NCBI GenBank assembly: GCA_049282265.1
Contig: JBAPTR010000014.1
Location: 1-64,000 of the forward strand
DNA from: CAYUCJ01 sp049282265
GTDB lineage: Bacteria; Desulfobacterota; DSM-4660; Desulfatiglandales; Desulfatiglandaceae
Direction: 5' to 3'
Length of the DNA: 64,000 nucleotides
Positions 51,102-59,878 of this stretch are shown one piece after another. Position 1 is the stretch's first letter; each line of letters begins with the position of its first letter. The notes beneath the pieces are model-generated. The model was not told the origin of the DNA, did not search any database, and saw nothing but the letters and a program-made list of their open reading frames with translations. The position numbers and the translations under genes are program-made.

Positions 51102-51899
51102 ATGGATCAGATCAGATTGGGGAAAGCCGTAAAGGAACTCGTTGAGCTGGTGAGACGACTGAGGGGGCCGGGTGGTTGTCCATGGGATGCTGCGCAGACC
51201 GCACACAGTGTCCGAATGTACCTCCTTGAGGAGGCCTATGAAGTGCTCGATGCCATCGAGGGGGGCGATTCCGGGGAGGTGCGTTCAGAATTGGGAGATC
51301 TCCTGTTTCAGATAGTGTTTGTGGCGTATCTCGCAGAAGAAGAAGGCCGGTTCGATTTTGTTGAAGTCGTTGAGGAAATAACGGAAAAAATGATCCGCCG
51401 TCACCCCCATGTTTTTGGGGATGTGAAGGTCAGAAACGCCGAAGAGGTGGCGGTCAATTGGGCAGCGATAAAGAAAACGGAGAAGGGTGCTGTGCAGGGC
51501 AGGGGGCCTTTTCTGCGACACGTTTCGGCAAATCTGCCGGCACTTCAACGGGCTCACCGCCTTGGAGAAAGGGCATCCAAGGCCGGATTTGACTGGCCGG
51601 ATAAGGAAGCCGTATGGGAAAAGGTCCAGGAAGAGATTGGTGAACTCGAGGATGCCATGGGGAGCGAGGAACCCGCAAAGGTGGAAGAGGAACTTGGAGA
51701 CTTGCTTTTTTCTCTCGTAAATCTCGCCCGGCACTGGGGCCTGACCGCTGAAGACCTCCTGCGGAAGAGCAATGCCAAATTTGTTCACCGGTTTGAACGC
51801 ATGGAAAAAGCGTTGTCCTCCGCCGGGAAAGACTTTGCTGGGACCACATTGGAAGAAATGGACCGGGTCTGGAACAAGATCAAGAACGGGACGGGGTAA
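51102..51899 (+). CDS. mazG: Nucleoside triphosphate pyrophosphohydrolase
   Basis: A 265-residue tandem MazG protein. First domain: LRGPGGCPWDAAQTAHSV, EEAYEVLDAI and ELGDLLFQIVF. Second: QEEIGELEDA and EEELGDLLFSLVNLARH. The paired ExxE...D motifs bind magnesium. It removes aberrant or excess NTPs. The ATG at 51102 is preferred to an earlier start with a hydrophobic leader, though its ribosome site is weak. Confidence 0.93.
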   Translation: MDQIRLGKAVKELVELVRRLRGPGGCPWDAAQTAHSVRMYLLEEAYEVLDAIEGGDSGEVRSELGDLLFQIVFVAYLAEEEGRFDFVEVVEEITEKMIRRHPHVFGDVKVRNAEEVAVNWAAIKKTEKGAVQGRGPFLRHVSANLPALQRAHRLGERASKAGFDWPDKEAVWEKVQEEIGELEDAMGSEEPAKVEEELGDLLFSLVNLARHWGLTAEDLLRKSNAKFVHRFERMEKALSSAGKDFAGTTLEEMDRVWNKIKNGTG

Positions 51900-51905
51900 C
51901 CGGCT

Positions 51906-52613
51906 TTGGCCCGCAAAAAGAAATCGGCTGTTATGAGGAGGATTTCAGGATGGGTTTTGGTGATCTTCCTTTTCTTCCTTGTTTTTTCAAGCCTTCAGGT
52001 CCTCTTGCTGCGTTTCATGAATAGCCCCCTTACCTTGACCAGGATTTCCGGATGGATTACGGACCAAAGACCTTCAGGATCAGGCAGGTCTGCCGGGACA
52101 TGGAAGCCACTGGAGGATATTTCCCCAAATTTGAGAAGGGCGGTGCTGGCAGGAGAGGACCAGCGTTTTTTGTGGCACCATGGCTTCGATATTGTAGAGA
52201 TTTCTCATGCCATTAAGGATATCATCCAAAAAGGGAGTAAGAGAGGTGCCAGTACCATTACCATGCAGGTGGCCAGAACGGTGTTCCTATGGCCGGCGAG
52301 AACCTGGTCTAGAAAAGCGGTGGAGGCCTATTATACCTTTCTTTTGGAAATGTTTCTGAGCAAGAAGCGGATCCTTGAAATCTACTTGAACACGGTGGAC
52401 TGGGGAGCGGGTATCCGGGGGGCGGAAGCGGCCTCCAGAAGCTATTTTAAAAGTTCATCTTCAAGCCTCTCTCCGGATCAGGCCGCCCTTCTGGCAGCTG
52501 TTTTGCCCGGTCCACACAAATGGTCGGTGAAGCGACCCAATGCTGAGGTAAGGCAAAGGCAGATGAGGATTTTGAGGGACATGAAAAGGATGCCGTTGGT
52601 TGGGGTTCATTAG
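51906..52613 (+). CDS. mtgA: Monofunctional peptidoglycan glycosyltransferase
   Basis: A 235-residue protein with one N-terminal transmembrane anchor (VLVIFLFFLVFSSLQVLLL) and a GT51 domain: AVLAGEDQRFLWHHGFD with the catalytic Glu, RGASTITMQVARTVFL and ILEIYLNTVDWGAGIRGAE. It polymerises lipid II and lacks a transpeptidase domain. The TTG start at 51906 is seven bases after mazG; an ATG nine codons later would also keep the anchor. Confidence 0.9.
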   Translation: MARKKKSAVMRRISGWVLVIFLFFLVFSSLQVLLLRFMNSPLTLTRISGWITDQRPSGSGRSAGTWKPLEDISPNLRRAVLAGEDQRFLWHHGFDIVEISHAIKDIIQKGSKRGASTITMQVARTVFLWPARTWSRKAVEAYYTFLLEMFLSKKRILEIYLNTVDWGAGIRGAEAASRSYFKSSSSSLSPDQAALLAAVLPGPHKWSVKRPNAEVRQRQMRILRDMKRMPLVGVH

Positions 52614-52759
52614 GTTTACTCTGACGACGAGGCGCTTGATTTGCCCCTTTCAAAGATTATCATTTACAGACATGGTGGGGAAATAGATGTGGCAAGGAAA
52701 GGCAAAAACATGGTAAACATAAGGTTGGAGTTGCCCATCCACTGGTCGGGCTTTCGAAA

Positions 52760-52945
52760 TTAGGATGCCGTTGCGCTGATCTTTTCGGAATCGGCCGGTA
52801 AAGCCAGCGGGTTTCCCACCACCGGGACCTTTTCAAGGGTGTTATAGGCCGGACAATCTTCCACTAAAGGACACCTTTCACGGCAAACCAGAACGTTCAT
52901 GCGTGGGGCACTTCTCTTATTCGGACAAACAATATAATCGGTCAT
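52760..52945 (-). CDS. Small Cys-rich protein of unknown function
   Basis: Sixty-one residues with cysteines in YIVCPNKRS, VCRERCPLVEDCPAYN, giving five Cys in 30 residues. GGAGCAG precedes the ATG. It is similar in style to small metal-binding proteins I recall from deltaproteobacteria but I cannot name a family. It stands alone between convergent and divergent neighbours. Confidence 0.55.
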   Translation of the reverse strand: MTDYIVCPNKRSAPRMNVLVCRERCPLVEDCPAYNTLEKVPVVGNPLALPADSEKISATAS

Positions 52946-53140
52946 TTTCTGCTCCAGGGGGCAAAAGTTATATTTAATTATAAGTCAATTATTAACTTTT
53001 ATAACAAAAAGAATCTCATATGTCAATCGTAATATTTCACTATTAGGGGAAGAGGCAGTTTCGAGGTATAAGGCGTAGGTGGGAAATCAAGACCGGGCCG
53101 GGCTTGGGTTCTCAACCAAACCGATGCGAAGGGATACCGT

Positions 53141-53851
53141 ATGATCAGATTCATTGGACTGAATGGCCTTATTATCATCCATACCATTCTCTTTTGTCTT
53201 TTGGCAGCTGTCATGGCACTTTTCGGCTTCAGTGGGAGACGTATCCATTTCTGGGTCGCGGTGCCATGGGCACGCGCGATCCTGTGGCTTTCAGGCACAA
53301 AGGTGGACGTGAAAGGAAGGGAAAACGTGGATCCCGAGATCCCACGTATCTACATGACGAATCATCAGAGTTATTTTGATATATGGGGACTGCTGGCCTC
53401 TCTGCCCGTGGACTTCAAGTTTATTTTGAAGCAGGAACTCATGAGAATACCCCTCTTGGGCTTTGCCATGGGACGGGCCGGCTATATCGGGATAGAAAGA
53501 AAGGATCCCAGAAAGGCGGTTCAGAGTATGCGCAAGGCCGCAGAGAGGATAAAAAACGGGGCCTCCGTCTTGATTTTTCCGGAGGGAACGCGAAGTATCG
53601 ACGGGCACCTGCAAGAGTTCAAACGGGGTGGCTTTAAACTGGCCCTCAAGTCCGGATGCGATATTGTTCCCGTGGTTGTAAAAGGGAGTATGTACATTAT
53701 GCCAAAGGGCAGTTTCAGGATAAGAAAGGGGAACTTTGGGCTTTCCATTGGGGACCCAATCCCTGTGGGGGATTACACGGTGAAAGAAATGGGCGCCCTC
53801 ATGGGGCGGGTAAGGGAAGTAATGTTGAAGGAACTGGAGGCACAGGAGTGA
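53141..53851 (+). CDS. plsC: 1-acyl-sn-glycerol-3-phosphate acyltransferase
   Basis: A 236-residue membrane-associated acyltransferase. One N-terminal hydrophobic helix is followed by the catalytic NHQSYFD (NHx4D), GYIGIERKD and FPEGTRSIDG motifs of PlsC enzymes. It makes phosphatidate from lysophosphatidate. Its stop overlaps the GTG start of the following gene. Confidence 0.93.
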   Translation: MIRFIGLNGLIIIHTILFCLLAAVMALFGFSGRRIHFWVAVPWARAILWLSGTKVDVKGRENVDPEIPRIYMTNHQSYFDIWGLLASLPVDFKFILKQELMRIPLLGFAMGRAGYIGIERKDPRKAVQSMRKAAERIKNGASVLIFPEGTRSIDGHLQEFKRGGFKLALKSGCDIVPVVVKGSMYIMPKGSFRIRKGNFGLSIGDPIPVGDYTVKEMGALMGRVREVMLKELEAQE

Positions 53852-54705
53852 AGCTGCTGAAAATGGAAAAAAGGCTCGGAGGGTTTTGCAGATGGGGCGC
53901 CGCCATCCTCACGGTTCTGGCGGCCCTTTGGGGGGGGGCGGGAGTGCCTGAGGGTGCGGAGGCCTATGTCATGCCCTCCGAACAGCTGCTCGGTTTTGTG
54001 GCGAACAATTTCAAGGGCTTCAAGTCAACCGCGATCCTTCAATCAACCCGCCTGATGGGCTCTCAGGGAAAGGAACCCGCCATAGCCTTTGAGGAAAAAA
54101 TATGGGTTAAGCCGCCGCGGTTTTACAGGTCTCAGATCGTCACGGAAATCGAAGAAGAAGGGATGTCCCTTGAGGAAATCCAGGCTTCCCGATTCAACAT
54201 CGATCCGGGCTACAGACAGTTGCTGGCAGCCAACAGCCGGCAGGATTTGTCGGGTTTGTTACTGGCGTGGGGCATTGATCAGTCTCTGGTTTCCCTGACA
54301 CGACTTGATGGAACCGTGGCCTATGCCATCGGGGATTACAAGGACGGGACCATGCCCGCCCTCTTAATAGAAAAAAAAAGATTCCTGCCCATTCTGTTGC
54401 GATACCAGGTGCCGGGAAGGCCGGGTACTGAACCTGTTATCATCCGTTTCCAGGATTTCAGAAGAGTGCACGATGGGTGGTACCCCTTCAGGATCGACTG
54501 TTTTCTGGGCCAGGAGCTGATGGAGAGATATTTGTTGTTGGAGGCAAAATTCAATAGTCCTTTTCCTTCGGACCCATTCGCTGACAGCAAGGCGAATCCC
54601 GCTTCGGACTCCAAGGGGCAAACGGTTCTTGTTTCATCTGAAAAGGGCCAGATCGAAGGGGTTATCAAGGCCTTCAAACAGAAATATGACGGAACCTCAC
54701 CATAG
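53848..54705 (+). CDS. Secreted LolA-fold-like protein of unknown function
   Basis: A 285-residue protein with a Sec signal (about residues 8-38: WGAAILTVLAALWGGAGVP...AEA) and a mature beta-rich domain containing WVKPPRFYRSQIV and DGWYPFRIDCFL, a pattern reminiscent of outer-membrane lipoprotein-sorting LolA/LolB folds. The GTG at 53848 overlaps the plsC stop; ATG 53863 is an alternative. It is placed before priA. Function is not clear; envelope lipid or lipoprotein handling fits the plsC linkage. Confidence 0.75.
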   Translation: MKLLKMEKRLGGFCRWGAAILTVLAALWGGAGVPEGAEAYVMPSEQLLGFVANNFKGFKSTAILQSTRLMGSQGKEPAIAFEEKIWVKPPRFYRSQIVTEIEEEGMSLEEIQASRFNIDPGYRQLLAANSRQDLSGLLLAWGIDQSLVSLTRLDGTVAYAIGDYKDGTMPALLIEKKRFLPILLRYQVPGRPGTEPVIIRFQDFRRVHDGWYPFRIDCFLGQELMERYLLLEAKFNSPFPSDPFADSKANPASDSKGQTVLVSSEKGQIEGVIKAFKQKYDGTSP

Positions 54706-54815
54706 ATCACGCTCCCACGCCGAGCCCATGCATGGACACCATAATGAAGCTTTCAGAGTCACCACGACCCCAATAGGGCGGCGGTTCTTTTGAACTCCGT
54801 GCCGGTGGTTATCCC

Positions 54816-57266
54816 TTGATCGAGAAAAAACCAACCTGTCTGAGAATTGCTGTTTCCCTCCCTGTCAAGGAGACCTACTCCTATGCGGTCCCGGCCACAT
54901 TGACATCGGAAGTGCGCGTCGGACTGCGGGTGCTGGTCCCTTTCGGGAGTCGACAGGTGACGGGTTATGTCATGGAGTTGATTCCGCCTCCGGACCCTTC
55001 CAATCTCCTGAAGGATGTCCTGGATATCCTGGATCCCCATCCCCTGTTTTTTGAAAACATGGTTCCCTTTTTTGAATGGGTTTCCGAGTATTACCTTTGC
55101 CCGATTGGACTGGTGATCAAGTCTGCACTCCCAGGGGGAATAAACAGGCAATCGTACAGGACAGCGCTTCTGACAGAAGCCGGTTTCCTGGCCCTGGAGA
55201 GGGGAGGCTCCGGGCAGGCGGAAGCGGAGTCCCTTTCGTGGATCAGGGATCATCCGGGCGCCCCGCTTCCTCGTCCCTTTCACAGGATTTACGGCCTCGC
55301 GAAAAAGGGATGGTTGCGGTTTGAGGAACGCGCCCCCGGGAAAGGCACGGGCCCCCTGATGCGAATACTTGTCAAGGTCAGAAAGGGATTCCATTCCGGG
55401 GAACTCGCGGAAAAGATGGACGGCCATCTGAGGGCAAGAAATGAAGAGGCCTTTCTCAGAAAAGTGCTTTCGCATGACGGCATTTGGCAGACCGAACTCT
55501 GCAGGGAATTTTCCAATGCCTCCTATCTGATCGACAAGTGGTCCGGAAAGGGCGTGCTTGAACAGGTTTCAGCCCCTGTTTACCGAACCCCTGCCGGGGG
55601 AATCATCACACAGTGTGCTCCCCCTGAAATCCTCTTGAAACAACAGGAGACGGTCCTCCTCCATCTCCGGGAAAGGATAAAGGCCCACCGTTTTTCAGCC
55701 TGCCTCTTGCATGGCGTAACGGGCAGCGGGAAAACCGAAGTCTACTACAGGGCCGCCAAGGAGACCATAGGAGAAGGAAGACAGACCATCCTCATGGTCC
55801 CTGAGATATCCCTTGCCACCTACATGTATGGCCTTTTTCGGTCCAGGCTGGGAGATCGCGTGGCCATTTATCACAGCAGCCTCAGCCGCGGCGAGCGCTA
55901 CGATCAGTGGACGCGCATGGCGAGAGGAGAAGTGGACCTGGTCATTGGTGCGCGTTCGGCACTTTGGGCGCCTTTTCCGGATCTGGGACTCCTCGTTGTG
56001 GACGAAGAGTTCGATCCGGCTTACAAACAGGAGAATCCTCCGCGTTACCATGCAAGGGATGCCGCCGTGGTCAGAGGCAAGATGTCAAAGGCCGTAGTCC
56101 TTCTCGGTTCGGGGACCCCGTCGGTTCAATCCTACCATAACTGCCTCAAAGGACGATACCATCTCCTTGCCATGCCTCAGCGGGTAGAAAACCGGCCGCT
56201 GCCCCATATCGAGATGGTGGACATGAAAACGGCCAATGGTTCCGCCGGGGAGGAAAGGATCATCAGCTCCCGGCTAAAGGCTGCCCTTCAGGATCATCTG
56301 GACGCAGGGAATCAAGCCATTCTCTTCCTGAACCGCAGGGGCTTTCACCGGCTGTACCTCTGCATGGACTGCGGGAAGAGTATCCGGTGCCCCAACTGCG
56401 ATGTTGCCTTGACCCACCACCAGGAACACAGGCTCAAGTGCCATTACTGCGGATTCAACATTGAGGTCCACAGCCGATGTCCCTCCTGCGGCAGCGGAAG
56501 ACTGAAGCCTTATGGTTTCGGGACCGAACGCTTGGCTTCCGAACTCTCCGACCTGTTGCCGGGAGTGCATGTGGGGAGGATGGATACGGACAGCACAGGG
56601 AGAAAAGGGAGCGCCTTTGAGATCCTCAAACGATTTGGTGCTCATGAAATTGATATCCTCGTGGGGACGCAGATGATCACCAAGGGATATGATTTCCCGA
56701 ATGTCACCCTTGTGGGGGTCATTGCCGCCGACCTCTCCCTCGGGTTTCCCGATTTCAGGGCGGGGGAGAGGACCTTTCAGATTCTGACCCAGGTGGCGGG
56801 CCGGTCAGGGCGGGGGATGAAAAAGGGAGAGGTTATCGTCCAGTCTTTCAATAGTGAACACTATGCCATCAAGGCGGCCATGGCGCACGACTTCAAGGCT
56901 TTCTTCGAGGAAGAAATGTCTTTGAGAGAGGCCTTGGGCTACCCCCCCTTCACACACCTGGCCTGTCTGAAGATCAAGGGCAACAGCAAGGAGAGAACGG
57001 CCGAAGCGGCCCGTTTTCTCGGAAAACATATGAGAGAAATTATCCTCGGCTGGCCAAAACGCGGGCGGGAGATCAGGATTCTCGGACCTGTCGAGGCGCC
57101 CATTTCCCGGGTAAAAGGAAAATATCGGTGGCAGATCCTGATCAAGGGTCGGAGCATGGCACTCATCAGACATCTCGTATTGGCGGTGGAGGACCCTTTC
57201 AGGGGGGTATCCCAACTGAAGGGGGTTCAGCTTATCGTGGATGTGGATCCTTATCAGATGATTTGA
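54816..57266 (+). CDS. priA: Primosomal replication restart helicase
   Basis: An 816-residue PriA. The N-terminal 3'-DNA-binding domain (LRIAVSLPVKETYSYAVP) and winged helix precede a superfamily-2 helicase: Walker A HGVTGSGKTEVYYRA, DEEF-type VVDEEFDPAYKQENPPRYH, and QVAGRSGRG. Zinc cysteines are CMDCGKSIRCPNC, KCHYCG and RCPSCGSG. It reloads DnaB at stalled forks. It starts at TTG; no better codon is near. Confidence 0.95.
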   Translation: MIEKKPTCLRIAVSLPVKETYSYAVPATLTSEVRVGLRVLVPFGSRQVTGYVMELIPPPDPSNLLKDVLDILDPHPLFFENMVPFFEWVSEYYLCPIGLVIKSALPGGINRQSYRTALLTEAGFLALERGGSGQAEAESLSWIRDHPGAPLPRPFHRIYGLAKKGWLRFEERAPGKGTGPLMRILVKVRKGFHSGELAEKMDGHLRARNEEAFLRKVLSHDGIWQTELCREFSNASYLIDKWSGKGVLEQVSAPVYRTPAGGIITQCAPPEILLKQQETVLLHLRERIKAHRFSACLLHGVTGSGKTEVYYRAAKETIGEGRQTILMVPEISLATYMYGLFRSRLGDRVAIYHSSLSRGERYDQWTRMARGEVDLVIGARSALWAPFPDLGLLVVDEEFDPAYKQENPPRYHARDAAVVRGKMSKAVVLLGSGTPSVQSYHNCLKGRYHLLAMPQRVENRPLPHIEMVDMKTANGSAGEERIISSRLKAALQDHLDAGNQAILFLNRRGFHRLYLCMDCGKSIRCPNCDVALTHHQEHRLKCHYCGFNIEVHSRCPSCGSGRLKPYGFGTERLASELSDLLPGVHVGRMDTDSTGRKGSAFEILKRFGAHEIDILVGTQMITKGYDFPNVTLVGVIAADLSLGFPDFRAGERTFQILTQVAGRSGRGMKKGEVIVQSFNSEHYAIKAAMAHDFKAFFEEEMSLREALGYPPFTHLACLKIKGNSKERTAEAARFLGKHMREIILGWPKRGREIRILGPVEAPISRVKGKYRWQILIKGRSMALIRHLVLAVEDPFRGVSQLKGVQLIVDVDPYQMI

Positions 57267-57542
57267 TGTTAACCAGGTTTAGCCGGTTGTGCCCGTTGAC
57301 CGGTTCTGCCCGTTGGCTTCGCCACAGCCGGGGTTGAACTCATTGACCGCAAATCCTCGTCTTATTGGCGCATCATGGGGTTCACCGTGCGGGTTCACGG
57401 AAATTCCTTGCCTTACTATAGGCAGGTAAGATAGAAAAAGAAGTGTTTTCGGCTCAAGGAGGTCCCCATGCCGGGGAAAGCGAGGAGACGAATGGGCCCG
57501 AACCTGACACTCTTTTTACGATTCTATCCGGAAGGAGTCGAT
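57267..57542. other. Intergenic repeats before the TlpA-like gene
   Basis: Contains GTTAACC and repeated CCCGTTG/CCGGTT units (57270-57325) that resemble the repeats between mrpF and mrpG, a small hairpin (TTGCCT/AGGCAG near 57411-57425), and a 20-base scrap of the R293 repeat (CCGAACCTGACACTCTTTTT at 57498-57517). GAAGGAGTCGAT near the end is the ribosome site of the next gene. No gene is supported. Confidence 0.5.
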
Positions 57543-58058
57543 ATGTTTTTCAGAAAAGTGGCCATGTATGCGCTGGTTGTACCCATTGTAACAATATTCC
57601 TGATGATCGGCTGCCAAAAAGACGTGAACGCTTTGCAGGCGGCACCGGATTTCGCTCTGAAAGACCTCGGAGAACGAACCCTGTCGCTCGCACAATTCAG
57701 GGGACGAATCGTTGTCCTTGATTTCTGGGCAACCTGGTGTCCACCCTGCCGCATGTCCATTCCGGAACTGGTCAAACTTCAGAAAGAGTTTAAGGATCAG
57801 GGCCTGGTGATTATTGGGATATCCCTGGACGATCCTGCACTGGTCACGAATGCGTCTCTCAGATCCTTCAAGCAGAAATTCAAGATGAACTACAGCGTGC
57901 TTCGATACGACCTGCAGATCATGAAGGACTATTTCGGAACCAACAGCCCGGCGATCCCCACCATGTTTGTGATTGACCGTGAAGGGAAGATAAGAGACAA
58001 GCTGGTCGGTTATCGAGACGGTGCCCTCCGAAAGTCCATCAAGGCCCTCCTTCAATGA
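57543..58058 (+). CDS. TlpA/ResA-like thioredoxin, probable lipoprotein
   Basis: A 171-residue exported protein. The N-terminus (VVPIVTIFLMIGC) looks like a lipoprotein signal with Cys24. The redoxin domain has active site WATWCPPCRMS and the cis-proline in AIPTMFVID. Such proteins reduce cytochrome c heme sites or other periplasmic disulfides, which would serve the multiheme cytochromes of this organism. The ATG at 57543 after GGAAGGAG is preferred to an earlier in-frame start. Confidence 0.88.
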   Translation: MFFRKVAMYALVVPIVTIFLMIGCQKDVNALQAAPDFALKDLGERTLSLAQFRGRIVVLDFWATWCPPCRMSIPELVKLQKEFKDQGLVIIGISLDDPALVTNASLRSFKQKFKMNYSVLRYDLQIMKDYFGTNSPAIPTMFVIDREGKIRDKLVGYRDGALRKSIKALLQ

Positions 58059-58903
58059 AACTGGATTTTCATACCCATGTATTTCCACCCGCTTTCAGGG
58101 CGGACAGAGCAAGGTATTGTTCGGGGGAGCCGGGCTTTGCGGAACTGTACGATTCTCCCAAGGCCAGACTGGCAGGTGTGGAGGATCTGATCAGCCACAT
58201 GGATGCGGTGGAGGTGGATAGATCCGTTATCTTCGGTTTTCCCTGGCACAACGGGGAGACTGTGCGGCGACACAATGACTACATGATGGACGCGGTTCAG
58301 AGGTATCCGGGTCGGTTGACCGGGTTTTGTTGTTTTTCTCCGACCCTTGAAGAAGCATCGAAGGAAACTGAAAGATGCCTGAAATCAGGGTGCCGCGGGG
58401 TGGGCGAATTGGCCGTCTACGGGGATGGATGGACGGTTGAAGTTGTGGATGCACTGGAGGAGGTGATGGCGATTGCCCTCGATTTTGAAGTGCCTGTCCT
58501 GCTTCACACCAATGAGCCGGTCGGACATCCATACCCTGGAAAGACCCCGATGACACTGGGACAGATCTATCACCTCGTCAGGAAATACCCTTTAAACCGA
58601 ATAGTCCTGGCCCACTGGGGAGGTGGGCTGCCATTCTATGAACTCATGAAGAGGGATGTGAAAGAAGCCCTGAAAAATGTCTGGTTCGATACGGCTGCCT
58701 CACCCTACCTCTACGACCCCCGGATCTACAGGGTGGTTGGGACTATTGCGGGTTTTGACAAGATACTCTTTGGAAGTGATTTTCCTCTGCTCAGCCCATC
58801 GCGGTATTTCAAGGAAATGGAGGAAGCAGGGTTGTCGACCAGGGAACGGGTGCAGGTCTCAGGAGAAAATGCAGCCCGTTTGCTTAATTTGATGACTTGG
58901 TAA
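58055..58903 (+). CDS. Amidohydrolase family 2 (TIM-barrel) enzyme
   Basis: A 282-residue metal-dependent hydrolase. DFHTHVFPP gives the first metal site, PVLLHTNEPVGHPYPG the second, and IVLAHWGGG and LFGSDFPLLS the others, as in ACMSD/gamma-resorcylate-type decarboxylases and lactone hydrolases. The substrate is unknown. Its start overlaps the TlpA gene by four bases. The last four codons and the TAA stop (58901) lie inside a copy of the R293 repeat, so the insertion replaced the native end. Confidence 0.9.
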   Translation: MKLDFHTHVFPPAFRADRARYCSGEPGFAELYDSPKARLAGVEDLISHMDAVEVDRSVIFGFPWHNGETVRRHNDYMMDAVQRYPGRLTGFCCFSPTLEEASKETERCLKSGCRGVGELAVYGDGWTVEVVDALEEVMAIALDFEVPVLLHTNEPVGHPYPGKTPMTLGQIYHLVRKYPLNRIVLAHWGGGLPFYELMKRDVKEALKNVWFDTAASPYLYDPRIYRVVGTIAGFDKILFGSDFPLLSPSRYFKEMEEAGLSTRERVQVSGENAARLLNLMTW

Positions 58904-59182
58904 AAAGCTGGTTTATGCCGCAAGAGGCCGCCTATGAAGAACGAAGAGGAGCCGAACCTGAGACTCTTTTTCAGACCCTTTCTAAACACTTTGGAGGGAA
59001 TGGACGCCGATTTGGGGTTAGCGTAAATTCATAGAAGCGCGTAGGGTTTGGGAGGCGTAAGCCCCAAATAGCCGCCCATGTCGGTGTTTGGTGCCAAGTG
59101 CACTATGAGAAAGGGTCTGAAAAAGAGTCTCAGGATCGGCTCCTTGACTCCGGCGGAAGAGACGACTTCGTTGGTAGTCATC
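58891..59182 (+). repeat. Long palindromic repeat, full copy 2 (family R293)
   Basis: A 292-bp unit starting GATGACTTGGTAAAAAGCTG and ending CGTTGGTAGTCATC, clearly homologous to the copy at 28636 along its length. Shared internal blocks include GGTTTATGCCGCAAG, GATGGACGCCGATTTGGGG (here AATGGACGCCGATTTGGGG) and GGTGCCAAGTGCACTATGAG. Arms pair to form a long imperfect hairpin. It supplies the stop codon of the preceding amidohydrolase gene. Confidence 0.82.
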
Positions 59183-59216
59183 TTCTGAGTACTCGATTAA
59201 ACAGAAAGGAGAAAGA

Positions 59217-59759
59217 ATGGCTGAATTTATGGACATCTTGAAAGGCAGGCGTTCCATTCGCAGGTACGAAGAAAAAGAGATTCCCGAGGAGATATTGAAT
59301 CAGGTCTTCGAGGCCGTTCAGTGGTCCCCGTCATGGGCCAATACGCAGTGCTGGGAATTGGTCGTTGTGAGGAATCAGACAACGAAAGAGAAACTTGAGG
59401 CGACCCTCTCCCAGACCAATCCGGCCCGAAAGGCTATGGTCCAGGCACCGGTGGTCCTCGCCCTCTGCGGGAAGCTCATGAGTTCGGGGTGCTACAAGGG
59501 GCAGGTCACGACCAAGTTCGGAGACTGGTTCATGTTTGATCTGGGACTTGCCACCCAGTCCATCTGCCTCGCCGCCCATGCCCAGGGGTTGGGGACGGTT
59601 GTGGTGGGGCTTTTTGATCACGACCGGGCAAAAGAGGCCCTGGGAGTACCCGAAGGTTATGAACTGGTGGTCATGATTCCCCTCGGCTATGCCGCCAAGG
59701 GATCACCCGCGCCCAGGAGACGGGAACCAGCGGATTTCGTGCACGAAGGCCGATTTTAA
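59217..59759 (+). CDS. Nitroreductase-family flavoprotein
   Basis: A 180-residue FMN-dependent nitroreductase. KGRRSIRRYEEKEIPEE is the phosphate-binding N-terminus, SWANTQCWELVVV and AAHAQGLGTVVVGLFD are family segments, and MIPLGYAAKGSPAP is the C-terminal NAD(P)/FMN motif. It may reduce quinones, nitro compounds or act in flavin salvage. AAAGGAGAAAGA is the ribosome site, shortly after the R293 repeat. Confidence 0.9.
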   Translation: MAEFMDILKGRRSIRRYEEKEIPEEILNQVFEAVQWSPSWANTQCWELVVVRNQTTKEKLEATLSQTNPARKAMVQAPVVLALCGKLMSSGCYKGQVTTKFGDWFMFDLGLATQSICLAAHAQGLGTVVVGLFDHDRAKEALGVPEGYELVVMIPLGYAAKGSPAPRRREPADFVHEGRF

Positions 59760-59819
59760 CTCGGTTTTCACCGCCCATTCGCTTCGCTCATTCGAGGCGC
59801 AGGGCACGCGGAGAAAACC

Positions 59820-59855
59820 TTTTCCCTTTTCCGTCGTGAGGCGGAAAAGGGAAAA
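59820..59855. terminator. Bidirectional terminator between nitroreductase and AOR genes
   Basis: TTTTCCCTTTTCCG (59820-59833) pairs perfectly with CGGAAAAGGGAAAA (59842-59855) around an 8-base loop. Outer arms GGTTTTCACCGC (59763-59774) and GCGGTGAACC (59860-59869) can pair too. It separates convergent genes and should stop transcription from both sides. Confidence 0.85.
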
Positions 59856-59878
59856 TATGCGGTGAACCAAAAAAAGCC

